A stretch of 40,613 bases of DNA from Theodoxus fluviatilis (taxonomy: Eukaryota > Mollusca > Gastropoda > Cycloneritida > Neritidae), in the NCBI GenBank assembly GCA_034096865.1, contig JAWQFJ010009427.1, positions 32,501 through 73,113 of the forward strand. Direction: 5' to 3'. Positions within the stretch are counted from its first letter, which is position 1. Every line of letters starts with the position of its first letter. A program made the position numbers and the translations under genes. The notes beneath the pieces were generated by a model. That model worked only from the letters and a program-made list of their open reading frames with translations, searched no databases and was not told the DNA's origin. Shown piece by piece: positions 22,891 to 33,792 of this stretch.

Positions 22891-23049
22891 CTGGGAAGGC
22901 ATGTTGACGGTGGAGATGAGGAGGTCGCTGGCGGCCAAGGAAAGTAGCAGCGTGTCAGTGAAGGAGCGCGCACTGCGCATGCAGGTAAGGGTGACAATGA
23001 CCAGGGTGTTGCCCACGACGGACAAGGAGATGACGAGTCCGTACAGGAC
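22891..23049 (-). CDS. Class A GPCR, exon 2 (TM1 and TM2)
   Basis: On the minus strand the acceptor CGTCACTGCAG precedes GTCCTGTAC, and the exon ends TCCCAG before donor GTATAG. It is 159 nt, 53 codons, phase 0 at both ends. TM1 contains the signature GN (SVVGNTLVIVTL) with N1.50. The intracellular loop reads MRSARSFTDT. TM2 contains SLAASDLLISTVNMP with D2.50 and P2.58. Class A receptors for neuropeptides have this pattern, but the subfamily and ligand cannot be named. The donor-side reading frame hits TAG two codons into the intron. A branch-point-like CTGATTAAC lies about 24 nt before the acceptor, and the local pyrimidine tract is short. Skipping this exon would keep the frame but remove TM1-TM2. 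Confidence 0.95.
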
Positions 23050-23159
23050 CTGCAGTGACGAAGACGCGTTAATCAGGATTAAAATAAATATATGGACCAA
23101 CGACGATAAAAGATCAGCAACAACCAAAGCAAAGATTGCTGAGACAAATACTAGCTAGT

Positions 23160-24847
23160 CGGTGGAGAAGGTGGAGGAGGAGGTGGAGGAGGAGGAAGAG
23201 GAGGAGGAGGAGGAGAAGGAAGATGAAGGAGGAGGAGGAGAAGGAAGAGGAGGAGAAGGAAGAGAAGGAGGAGGAGAAGGAGGAGGACGAGAAGGAGAGG
23301 GACAAAGAGGAGAATTAAGATGAGGATGTGGAGGAAGAGAAGGAGGACGAGGACGAGGACGAGGAGGAGGAGGAGGAGGAGGAGGAGGAGGAGGAGGGGG
23401 GTGGGGGCGGGAGGAAGAGGAGGAAGAAAAGGAGGAGGAGGAGGAAAAGGAGGAAGACGAGGAGGAGGAAGAGGACGAAAAGGAGGAGGAGGAGGAGGAA
23501 GAGAAGGAAGACGAGGAGGAGGAGGAGGAGGAGGAGGAGGAGGAGGAGGAGGAGGAGAAGGAGGAGGGGGAGGAGGAGGGGAGGGGGAGGAGGAAGAGGA
23601 GGAGGAGGAGGAGGAGGAGGAGGAGGAGGAGGAGGAGGAGGAGGAGGAGGAGGAGGAGGAGGAGGAGAGAGGAGGAGGAAGGAGGAAGCGAGGAGGAGGA
23701 GGAGGAGGAGGAGGAAAAGGACGAGCAGGGAGGAGGAGGAGAAGGAGGAGGAGGAGGAGGAGGAGAAGCAGGAGGAGGAGGAGGAGCAGAGGGAGGAGGA
23801 GCAGGAGCAGGAGAAGAAGCAGGAGGAGAAGCAGGAGCAGAGAGAGGAGCAGAAGGAGGAGAAGGAGGAGGAGGAGGAGGAGGAGGAGAGGAGGAGGAGG
23901 AGGAGGAGGAGGAGGAGAGGAGGGAGGAGGAGGAGGAGGAGGAGGAGGAGGAGGAGGAGGAGGAGGAGAAGAAGGAGCAGAGGGAGGAGGAGGGGGAGGA
24001 GAAGGAGCAGAGGGAGGGGGAGGAGGAGGAGGAGCGAAGGAGGAGGAGGAGGAGGAGGAGGAGGAGGAGGAGGAGGAGGAGGAGGAGAGGAGGGAGGAAG
24101 AGGAGGAGGAGAAGCAGGAGGAGGAGAGGAGCAGAGGGAGGAGGAGGAGGAGGAGGAGGAGGAGGAGGAGGAGGAGGAGGAGAAGAGGAAGAAGGAGAAG
24201 AGGGAGGAGGAGGGAGGAGGAGGAGGAGGAGGAGGAGGAGGAGGAGGAGGAGGAGGAGGAGGAGGGAGGAGGAGGAGGAGGAGGAGGAGGAGGAGGAGGA
24301 GGAGGAGGAAGATGAGGTGGTGAAGGAGATAGAGCAGAAGAAGATGGAGGACGAGGAGATGGAGGAGGAAGAGGAGATGGAGGAGGAAATGGAGGAGGAG
24401 GAGGAGATGGAGGAGAAGGAGGAGATTGAGGACGAGGAGATGGAAGAGGAGGAGGAGGAGAAGGAGCAGGAGGAAGAGAAGAAGCAGGAGAAGGAGGAGG
24501 AGAAGGAGGAGGAGTAAGAGGAGGAGAAGGAGGAGGAGAAGGAGGAGGAGGAGGAGGAAATGGAGAAGGAGGAGGACGAGGAGGAGGACGAGGAGGACGA
24601 GGAGGAGGAGGAGGAGGAGGAAATGGAGAAGGAGGAGGACGAGGAGGAGGAGGAGGAGGAGGAGGAGGAGGAGGACGACGACGACGAGGAGGAGGAGGAG
24701 GAGGAGGAGGAGGAGGAGGAGGAGGAGGAGGAGGAGGAGGAGGAGGAGGAGGAGGAGGAGGAGGAGGGGGAGATGGAGAGGGGGAGGAGGAGCCGGAGGA
24801 GGAGGAGAAGGAGAAGCAGGAGCAGGAGGAGGAGAAGAAGGAGGAGG
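23160..24847. repeat. Giant (GGA)n purine array, part 1
   Basis: About 1.7 kb of GGA/GAG/GAA repeats with very few pyrimidines on the plus strand. It lies in receptor intron 1, so the pre-mRNA carries CCU/UCC polypyrimidine ending about 110 nt before the exon 2 acceptor. GGA repeats can form G-quadruplex or triplex DNA (known chemistry). The poly-Glu, poly-Arg and poly-Ser open frames are artefacts. Confidence 0.97.
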
Positions 24848-25252
24848 AGTCTCATAACACCCATCCTTCGAGAGCTACACTGACTGCCTGTCCACCAACG
24901 TATTGTGCTCAAAACACTGTGTCATGTTTTCAAGTGCGTCAATGGTTTGGCCCCGCTGTATCTGGTTGAGCTCCTCAAGACTTATAAGCCTGTGAGGGAT
25001 CTCAGATCTTCGGCGCAGTCATTACTCCATGTGCCACGCTACAACACCAAGAGATCTGGGGAGAGAGCATTCTCGTATGCTGGACCAAAACTCTGGAACG
25101 ATATCCCAGACAGACTGAGGAAATCTCCTTCAATACAGACTTTCAAGTCACAGCTAAAAACTCTTTTTTTCAAAGGGTGAACGTGTTGAGCGCCTTGAGC
25201 ATGCCTTTGAGTGTGAGATTGGCACTATATAAGAGCCAAAATACATACATAC
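24848..25252 (+). mobile_element. L2/CR1-like LINE 3' end inside the GGA array
   Basis: The frame reads LITPILRELH, a TGA where Trp is usual, then LPVHQRIVLKTLCHVFKCVN and GLAPLYLVELL. A C-terminal block follows (VPRYNTKRSGERAFSYAGPK, LWNDIPDRLR, FKSQLKTLFF) up to a stop at 25180. This is the well-known C-terminal tail of L2/CR1-type reverse transcriptase ORFs. The 3' tail GGCACTATATAAGAGCC with ATACATACATACA fits L2-type ends. It is severely 5'-truncated. GGA repeats flank both sides, so it either inserted into the array or the array grew around it. Confidence 0.88.
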
Positions 25253-25857
25253 AAGAAGGAGGAGAAGGAGGAGGAGGAGGAGGAGGAGGAGGGGGAGGAG
25301 GAGGAGGAGGGGGAGTGAGGAGGAGGAGGAGTGAGGAGGAGTGAGGAGGAGTGAGGAGGAGTAGAAGGAGGAGGAGTGAGGAGGAGTAGGAGGAGGAGTA
25401 GGAGTAGGAGGAGGAGGAGGGGGAGGAGAAGGAGGAGGAGGAGGGGGAGGAGAAGGAGGAGGAGGAGGGGGAGGAGGAGGGGGAGGAGAAGGGGAAGGAG
25501 GGGGAGGAGGGGGAGGAGGAGGGGGAGGAGAAGAGGAGGAGGAGGAGGAGGAGGGGGGGGGGGGGGAGAAGGAGGGGGAGGAAGAGAAGGAGGAGGAGGA
25601 GGAGGAGGAGGAGGAGGGAGGAGGAGGAGGAGGAGGAGGAGGAGGAGGAGGAGCGGGAGGGGGTGGAGGAGCGGGAGGGGGTGGAGGAGCGGGAGGGGGT
25701 GGAGGAGCGGGAAGGGTTGGAGCGGGTGGAACGGGAGGAGTGGGAGGAGGGGAAGGAGAAGGAGGAGGGGAAGGAGAGGGAGGAGGAGGAGGAGGAGGAG
25801 GAGGAGGAGGAGGAGGAGGAGGAGGAGGAGGAGGAGGAGGAGGAGGAAGGGGAGGTG
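25253..25857. repeat. Giant (GGA)n purine array, part 2
   Basis: About 600 bp of GGA repeats with a poly-G run near 25555-25566 and four GAGCGGGAGGGGGTGGAG-like units around 25650-25710. The plus-strand purine bias is the same as in part 1. Confidence 0.97.
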
Positions 25858-25861
25858 TGGG

Positions 25862-26010
25862 TTAATGGATGGATGGGGTTCAACGACCTACCCGCCTTTG
25901 TAGGCTATGTAAGGCCATTAAGCACGAATACTACTAGAACCGTTTCGAGTAAACGCATATGAAGTCACGGTGTCCCTAGTTATTCACCTCTTACGAATCG
26001 CGTACGCGGT
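25862..26010 (+). repeat. GGAT-headed dispersed repeat, copy 2 (3'-truncated)
   Basis: A GGATGGATGGGG head, then ACGACCTACCCGCCTTTG, TAAGGCCATTAAGCACGA and TATTCACCTCTTACGAATCG. It matches 2455-2640 and 28630-28790. The last 40 bp of the other copies are missing, replaced by the GA microsatellite. Confidence 0.85.
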
Positions 26011-26019
26011 TGAGAGGAG

Positions 26020-26643
<624 letters not shown>

Positions 26644-26760
26644 CTGCAGAGTGATCAGCATTGGGAGGTCGAAGGGCGCAGGCAGAAAATTGCGCGGGTT
26701 GAGCAACTCGTCGTAGCAGTGGTCATCGAGGAAGGTCCTGCAGTCTGGAGGGGTGGTCAT
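26644..26760 (-). CDS. Class A GPCR, exon 1 (start codon and extracellular N-terminus)
   Basis: On the minus strand the exon starts at ATGACCACC and ends CTGCAG before GTAGAG. That is 117 nt, 39 codons, phase 0, matching the phase of exon 2. The short N-terminus begins MTTPPDCRTF and ends FDLPMLITLQ, which runs straight into TM1 at VLYGLVI in exon 2. There is no signal peptide and no N-glycosylation sequon in these residues, while two Cys are present. An in-frame TGA four codons upstream supports this start. A short out-of-frame ATG (26770-26768) overlaps the leader. Because GCGCCGAG precedes the ATG, an acceptor at that point is not excluded, so an upstream exon remains possible. Confidence 0.8.
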
Positions 26761-28620
26761 CTCGGCGCATCCTCAGTTGAAAGGCGTTGTGAAAAGAGTC
26801 TTCCTTTGTGCACTTCGTTCATGAAACACAAAAGCGTGATTGCAGCAAGTGTAAGGCTACATTTGTTCCAACTGAAGGTCTCGTGTATAAACTCCACAAT
26901 GATACCCCAGTATTCCCTCCTGGTGAAGAGAAACTCCCAGTTAAAAGGCCCTGCACATCTCGTCCAAAATTAAATCCAAAGACGATGAAGTGTTCGTTGA
27001 AACTTTGAAGTGGATTGGTTTGGCGTTGCCTGCAGGCTGGCAGTCCTGAGCAATGCTTACAGGAACCGAGGAACAAGCAATCCCGGTTTAAATCTGGTAG
27101 CCGTCGATCAATTGTTTTTCTCCACTCATTAACTTTTGTCGTACTGTTTCAAGAATTCATCTTTACAACACCTTTCTTTATAACTACATGAAATAAATTA
27201 CATGGTGAAAACTATCTCAAGCGATGTTGTGCCTGCTGGTCATCTGACGTCAACCAAGTCACTGGCACTCAACTTCTCCTTCTTGTTATCCAGGCCACGC
27301 ATGCGCAAATAACATGACGAATCAAATCTTCATGCAAGTCCCTTCTCCTTCACGGAGCAGAGCGCTTTCCGGCTTTCTGTGATTGGAGTACAGAAGAAGT
27401 GCTGGCAACGTACATTTATCACAGCCCTGCATCTTGGAGGAAGCAGATTGAATGTAGGGAAAGGACCAACCTTTGTTCGCCATCTGTCCGCTCTCGTGGC
27501 AGAGGCATTCTTGCTGAGAAACAGTGGAACTCGCCTTGGCCCCAGCTGGAGGAGAGGTCTGTGCGATAAGGCGAATACACAGGAGGACTCTCCAGCCGTG
27601 GAGGGGAAAGTCCACGATGTCAAAAATGGACGCAAACGAGCTTCCAGCGATTGAGAAATCGAATAATAATACTCTCTCCTGAATTTCGTCTGGTCATGGA
27701 ATCTGACACTGTTTTGCAAAGAACAAGTTTTCTTGGGCCATATATTTTTCTTTGAGGGAAGTTTTCATGAAGAAAGCGTTGATATTACTTATTAGGGATC
27801 TTACATATTCATCACTGACAAAATCACGCAGAAAACAGCACCTTTGAAAGTGTTCAGTGATATTCGCTGTGGACAGATTGCCCTGACATGAAGTTCTTTC
27901 AACGGCATTCGATACAATAAATGGAACTTATTCACGGCAGCCATGTTGGCAACTCAGAACGAAGCGAGCACATCATAACGAGTGGCTGCCAGTACTAGAC
28001 ACTGCTGTGTGCCCATGTACACGAATGATGCAAGATGCGAATCGGATCGGTTTGTATTGTTTTATTCTGTTCCCAAGGAGGAAGGTACACACAAACCCTG
28101 GATACAGAAGATTCGTTGCAATGTGAGTCTAAAATTCAAGGCGGGTATGCAGGATGTAGCAACACAGCGTATTCATTGATTCACACATCAATGTTAATGA
28201 TAATAATCATAACGATCATCTATATTTTTGTCCTTTAAGAAAAATTTCTTGGGGGAATTTCATCCCCGACCCTTTTTACTCCTCGGTAGGAGAGGCAATG
28301 TGGGTGAAGCGCCTTGTCCATGGATGCAACTCTAGGATCTGTGCAGCTTCGAACACCGCACCCTTTAGCTGCGACATGTCAAACATTCCATTTGTTCGGC
28401 TACAGTGCCCCACTGTGTTCGACGCTTTAAATATCTGATTCTGCCATAACGGGGAGATTTTACAAGTGATGCACCCCTACAATGTTTGAATTGTACATTA
28501 TTTCATTTAAGCTTATAATGACATATGCTTTTGTAGAAAGTACATACTTTTAATGTGATTAAAACATCCGTAAACTTGTACTCATCAACTATCTTTGCAT
28601 ATATCGAAACGTCTGCGCTC
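26761..28620. other. Upstream flank of the receptor, no recognisable gene
   Basis: Contains the presumed 5' leader or promoter side of the receptor on the minus strand, but I see no TATA box or initiator worth naming. A plus-strand frame at 26808-27008 reads RDCSKCKATFVPTEGLVYKL and could be a relic, but it matches no family I know. Around 27085-27130 a TCTGGTAGCCGTCGATCAAT block faintly resembles the tRNA-like SINEs. The rest is unassigned. Confidence 0.4.
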
Positions 28621-28629
28621 ACACACACT

Positions 28630-28827
28630 GGATGGATGGATGGAGGGAGGGATGGTGTTTTACGGCCTATCAGCCTCTGTAGACTATATAAGGCCATTAA
28701 GCACGATAATCACTAGAACAGTTTAGAGTAAACGCAAATCAAGTCACTGTGTCCCTAGTTATTCGCCTCTTACGAATCGCGTAGGGAGACGCGGTGGGTC
28801 AATTCTTACCCCGAACCCGCAGGGAGA
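28630..28827 (+). repeat. GGAT-headed dispersed repeat, copy 3
   Basis: The most complete copy: a GGATGGATGGATGGAGGGAG head, TTTTACGGCCTATCAGCC, TAAGGCCATTAAGCACGA, TAGTTATTCGCCTCTTACG, GTAGGGAGACGCGGTGGG and a CCCCGAACCCGCAGGG end. Confidence 0.88.
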
Positions 28828-28894
28828 ACAAACACACTGGACACAGACCCATCGTTCCCGTTGAATAAATGAGCGAATACTAAATTAATGTAAT

Positions 28895-29040
28895 TTCTAC
28901 GGCCTATCGGCCTTTGTAGACTACACAAGACCGTTGATTACAATTAATAATTATTAGTTGGTAATTATGAAAGCAACTCAAACCACGAGTTCCCTACTTA
29001 AGACACGCATGGGGTGGCACGATGCCTTCCCACTGAAAGC
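28895..29040 (+). repeat. GGAT-family repeat, diverged copy
   Basis: TACGGCCTATCGGCCTTTGT and CACGAGTTCCCTAC follow the order of copy 3 with many changes and no GGAT head. It is an older relative placed 70 bp downstream of copy 3. Confidence 0.6.
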
Positions 29041-29150
29041 ATACCAATCCATTTGCAAGGGGATAAATTGCTAACAAAGCAGCAGTTATGTGACCAGGAA
29101 AAGACAGAATATGCAATACGTAGGTTGTTGCAAAAAAGCTAGTGTATATA

Positions 29151-30136
29151 TACGAGTTGTGTCAGAAAAGTTACAGGGCTGTGTGACCTATGAGTGGAGG
29201 AGGGATTAGCGGGTTGCGTCACCGCGTGACGTAATATCCGGGGAGTATATAACTGCGATCTCTGCTCTCAGCAGCCATTGTATGTTTTTTCACGTGATTT
29301 TGTTAACAGCTCCTCAAGTTTAACCCCGTCAAGCGATGAGCACAGAGCAACGAACCAACCTGAAGTTTCTGGTCAGGTTGGGGAAAACTCCGTCAGAAGC
29401 ACTCGGAATGCGGCAGCAAATGTACGGAGATGAGACGATGTCGCGCTCATGTGTTTTCGAGTGGCACAAGAGGTTTAAAAAGGGACGCGAGGACGTGGAA
29501 GACGACCCCAAGAGAGGAAGGCCTTCAACGAGCAGGACTGAGGAGAACGTTGAGCGCCGAGGCCGAAGAAAGCAAGACAGTCGAAGTCGAGTCAAACTCA
29601 TGTTGGTCGCGTTCGTCGATGTGAGGGACATCGTCCACATCGAGTTCTTGCCACAGGGCCAGAGGATCAACCAGCATGTCTACAAAGAGATCCTGCAGCG
29701 TTTGCTTCGTTCGGTGCGCAAGAAGAGGCGAGAGTTGTGGCAGGACAACTCATGGCTGCTTCACCACGACAATGCGCCGGCTCACAACGCCCTGAAGATA
29801 CGACAGTTCCTAGCAGAGAAGAACATCGCCGTGCTGGAGCAACCTCCCTACTCACCCAACCTGGCTCCACGTGATTTTTCCTTTTTCTCAAGCTCAAAGG
29901 GGTCATCAAGGGAACCCGTTTTCCGGACGTGGAAGCCATCGAGAGGGCCATGACGACGGAGCTGAGGGGTCTCCCGGGAGAATCCTTCCGGGAGTGCATG
30001 GAGGCGTGGCGGAAAAGGATGGGAAAGTGCGTTAGACTCGAGGGGATAACTTCGATGGGGAACACTTGTAGTTTGTAGTTTCGATTTGAAATAATCTTGG
30101 TGACCCCAGTCCTGTTACTTTTCTGACACATCTCGA
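29151..30136 (+). mobile_element. Internally deleted mariner transposon with both TIRs
   Basis: The left end ACGAGTTGTGTCAGAAAAGT and the right end (30107-30136, reverse complement beginning TCGAGATGTGTCAGAAAAGT) are 30-bp inverted repeats with four mismatches. TA dinucleotides lie at the left border, as expected for Tc1/mariner insertion. The element is about 986 bp, shorter than the usual 1.3 kb, because the central part of the transposase gene is missing. It could still be moved by a transposase supplied elsewhere, but that is inference. Confidence 0.9.
29336..30078 (+). pseudogene. Mariner transposase relic (DD34D type)
   Basis: The first open part (29336-29953, 205 codons) has the N-terminal helix-turn-helix region with MSRSCVFEWHKRFKKGRE and the RGRPSTSRTEENVE linker. 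It then jumps near residue 75 to the late catalytic core (VDVRDIVHIEFLPQG). The stretch holding the first catalytic Asp (TGDE region) is lost. The second and third Asp remain at residues 145 (HHDNAPAH) and 180 (APRD), exactly 34 apart. SPNLAP replaces the usual SPDLAP. A one-base frameshift near 29888 moves the C-terminus (LKGVIKGTRFPDVEAIERAM to RMGKCVRLEG) into another frame ending at 30078. It is not functional. Confidence 0.92.
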
Positions 30137-30284
30137 ACTATCATAGTAGTCTCTGTGACACAGAATACGAGTAGAGCTGAAACCACGTGCTGTACAGGCC
30201 TCGCTATGAATCTAACATGACCGCTGCATGAATAAGGTCCATTGCAACATTCTTTAATCTTAATGTATCATTCACAAACCTCCA

Positions 30285-31860
30285 ATGGTAAGGTTCTTGT
30301 CGGTCTGGAAGAACTCGGTTATTGTGGAAAGAGAGGATTCATATGAAGTCGTTATCACATGCAGAGTTCCTCAGGGGTCAATCCTTGGACCAGAACTGTA
30401 TTCCAGCTATACAGTTCCACTTAGTACCTTCATCAAAGATTGGCTTGGCGGTTGTCCCTTGGTTCAAGGATGGCCGGATCCGTGCTCATCTTTGTGGATC
30501 GTAAATGGCTCTGCAGGCCAAGACTGTCGCAACTCTGTGGCGACGTTCATTGGCTACCGCATGTTGCTGCCGACGGTCCCCCTCCAGCGAGTGGGACGCC
30601 TTGCGAGAGACAGCTCGCCACCGGCAGCGATCCAAAGCTACTACTTGCAACTCAGGTGGCGTGAGGCCTCATGTTTTCATGTTTTTCGTCGGGTCGTCGT
30701 CATTGCGCTTTCCAGATCAACTTATAGTGCGCCTTCCTTGCACCAGTTCGCAAAACAACAACAGACAACAACAACAACAGCTGTTTGGGGATCCGGTCGT
30801 TGCCCACGCTAATAACATAACCGATCATCGCACTGGGAACGCAGCAGCCTCGCCTCGATAAACTGGAGATCATAATCTCTCATACCACCTACGTACAACA
30901 TGGTCGTAGCCGCTCCATGCTCCCGTCGTCAGCTGGATCCCCTGGTTACTGAGCTTTCGGCCCTACAGGCAGATGATACAATAGTAGTCACAGACTCAAC
31001 TCTTGACCAGGATACCTTTGCCGCAGGGAATGCTGCTGTGGAAAGATGTTGTGCTGAGGTTTAAAACTTGGTTGGCGAACATTCGTCTGAAATTCAGTGA
31101 AGACAAAATATTGACTCCAAAGCGTACATTCAGACACTGTCAGGGACCAAGATTTCCATTTCAAAGGTCGAGATCTCTTAATCGAGATGCGCTACCTACC
31201 TTGGAGTGAACATCTATGAGCACCTTTCCATGGTGCTACACTTGAATCGGGTGATCTCTTCCTCCTACCGCCATCTCCGGAGTATCTCAAGCATTGGGCA
31301 GTGCCTCACATTAAATTCAGCAGCAGCTTCACACTTGTGCTGACATTAGTGATGTTGAACCTAGACTATTGCAAAAGCTTGCTACTAGGCACATGGACAG
31401 CTCTTAAGACTTCAACGGGTTCAAAACACTGTGGCACGAATATTTACACGCCAGCCCAGTCGTTATCATATGACGCCTATTCTTCGCGATTTGAACTGGT
31501 TGCCTATTCGCCAGCGCAATGCGTACAAAACACTGTGCCATAAATTCAGCTGTTTGTGGAGTGGCCCCGATGTATCTGGATGAAGCTCTCATGAGCTAAA
31601 TGCCCAGACGAGATCTCAGATTTTCATTTTGGTCACTTCATGTTCCACGCCACAGCACCAGGGAATCTGGAGAGAGATCATTTGCCAATGTTGGGCCAAG
31701 GCTCTGGAACAATATTCGAGAAGAACTGATGAAGACTTCATCTTGTCTGAACTACAAACATATTGAGCGCTTCAGGCATGCCTTTGGGGGGGGGGGGGGC
31801 GAGTTTGGGGTTATTAAAGAGACAAATACATACACAAATACATACAAAAGCACATTGACT
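30285..31860 (+). mobile_element. Degenerate L2/CR1-like LINE with nested insertion
   Basis: Reverse transcriptase pieces occur in order. A block with TCRVPQGSILGPELYSSY lies at about 30350-30410. The LQADDTIVV catalytic box lies at about 30965-30990. ATYLGVNIYEHL is near 31190-31230, RLQRVQNTVARIFTRQPS near 31405-31460 and LNWLPIRQRNAYKTLCHKFS near 31490-31550. The C-terminal HVPRHSTRESGERSFANVGP block is near 31640-31700. Many frameshifts and stops intervene. The two RT motifs should be about 90 nt apart but are about 570 nt apart, so some 480 bp (about 30450-30955) looks inserted. The 3' end has a poly-G run and ACAAATACATACA repeats. Confidence 0.8.
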
Positions 31861-32138
31861 GAAAAACGATTGGTGATTTTAATGTAGGGAAAAGTAAAGT
31901 TTGTCCTGGCAGCCCATTTCTGATCATTAGTTGGTGGTAATATTATTTCATCAATTAACTATTTTCCGTCGAATGAGTCAAAGAATAATGAGACATTTGC
32001 ACTCTCGACGAATGCTGTTTCATCCGATTCTGGGCACCTCATTATCACCCCTTCACCGTGTCCCTACTGCCATCCAGACTGCAATGCCCTCAAACTTTGC
32101 ATGATGGGGGCAGCCAAAACTGATCAAAGAACCCATGG
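31861..32138. other. No recognisable feature
   Basis: Short intergenic stretch between the LINE and the inverted-repeat element. Confidence 0.4.
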
Positions 32139-32490
32139 AAAAGTGGACAAGAACTCTCAGCCAATGGGAAGCGAATGGCTGCCATTGAATTCAAGCGTGG
32201 CAACTTCCAGGGGGATGCACGGCCTCCACTCCTGTTCGACATGTATGTAGCACTCAACCCTCACTCAGCTCATCGACAAACCATAGGTGGGATACAACCT
32301 GAAATCAGAGCAACGAACACAGCACCTTGTCTACATGGACTTGCTGTAAGGCAGAAACAAAAACGAAATGAACTCGCCAGTTAACAGTCACGCAGAGAGG
32401 CAAAGTATGAAAGACCAATGGCCTCCAGTCAGACGTGAATTCAATGGCAGCCATTCGCTTCCCATTGGCTGAGAGTTTTTGCCCACTTGA
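32139..32490. mobile_element. Short inverted-repeat element with ~56-bp arms
   Basis: The left arm carries CTCAGCCAATGGGAAGCGAA and GGCTGCCATTGAATTCA. The right arm (about 32432-32488) is the reverse complement with three or four mismatches. The 230-bp centre is non-coding. It is MITE-like, with no confirmed target duplication. Confidence 0.7.
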
Positions 32491-32620
32491 TGATGATGAT
32501 TGATGATACTGATTGATGATGATGATTGATGATGATGATGATGATTGATGAGGTTCATCGATGATAATGATGATGACGATGTTGGAGAGAGGAGGGAGGG
32601 GGGAGGGGGGGGGGGGGGAG
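32488..32620. repeat. TGATGA microsatellite and poly-G tract
   Basis: Imperfect GATGATTGATGA repeats to about 32590, then a G-rich run at 32592-32619. Confidence 0.92.
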
Positions 32621-33792
32621 TTGTCGTGTAAGGGGTCGTGACGCTTTTTCAAGCCATGAACAGGAAAATCGCTAGAGCTGGTTCGAGCTATAGGTAGGCA
32701 AGTCCCGTTTTCTCCGGTATTTCTAGGAAGACACAGTAGGTCTAATCTTGCCCCCAACCCATTGGTAGTGAAATAGCGGCAATGGAAGAGATGAATCATT
32801 TGTGATTGTACTCGAGATGAAACGTGGCTGGATGTACACAAATCCAAAACCGAGACTTTAACACAGTGGTATGAACGCTTTCCAATCAACAGCTTGTCTC
32901 TATCTGCAATACTTTATTTGGACAGATGTTCACAGTTACATGTCAATTTTCGTGTTGAAATAGTATTTGAAGGTTCAACAACATTACTGCATTCGTATGT
33001 TCTTAAATAACACATACCCAACAACAGTTTCTGTACCAAAATGCTTGTCAATCACAGGTGCATATTTACCTTATAAAGAATAATCCAATGGGAAAATGTA
33101 TTGCGTGCAATAATGTATACATAAGTTTACATATTATTTCATAGGAGTATGACATATCCAAGTCAAATACAAATGCTTGTGAAACAAGAATCATATTTTT
33201 CCAGAAGTTGTTTTGGTACAAAAACATGAAGAAAACAGTATACCAATGGGGCAAGCATGCAGCAAAGCCAGATTAATTCAATGGGTTTATTCAGGACAAA
33301 CTAGCAAATATCTACGCAAATCGAGAATACATCAAAAGACTCCTGCGTGTTTTATCTTCGTCACGATCGTCCAGGGAATGGCTTTGTACCAAACCATGCA
33401 GAAATTACTGCAAAATTCATATATGCTGCTACTGTTCTTTGAAGACTTCACAACGTTTCCAACAAAAATGTGTCATTGGAAAAATGCATTCATCTTTATA
33501 ATATTCTTTAATTTTCCAAAATGATGAATCGCCTAGGAGTGCGATGTGTTCAAGATCTAGTGAAGAATAAGGACAGCGTTTTTCAGTCAATTCCCGGTTG
33601 AGCCTGACGAAGTTTTTTAAATAAACAAAAGCAACTGCCATCTTAACAAGTGTTTTGTTCAGGACTACATCGAATTTAAAAAAAAGTAAAATCTTCTCTG
33701 AATATTGTCAAAGCTGTTTCGGATATTATCCTTGTGCTGTCTTCAAATACAGACGGATGTATCAAAACCACCTAGCACACAGTGATTAGCCC
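32621..33792. other. AT-rich intergenic region
   Basis: Around 32680-32770 there is a faint resemblance to the end of the GGAT-headed family (CCCCCAACCCATTGG). The rest is AT-rich with short ORFs that have no recognisable domain. Confidence 0.4.

Noticed and set aside
23155..25903. Large poly-Glu, poly-Arg/Gly and poly-Ser open frames, up to 585 codons
   Set aside because: They arise from the (GGA)n array in every frame on both strands, with no start context, domain or splice logic.
27322..27719. Overlapping 97- and 129-codon ORFs on the minus strand
   Set aside because: No domain, no splice support and no codon pattern distinguishing either frame.
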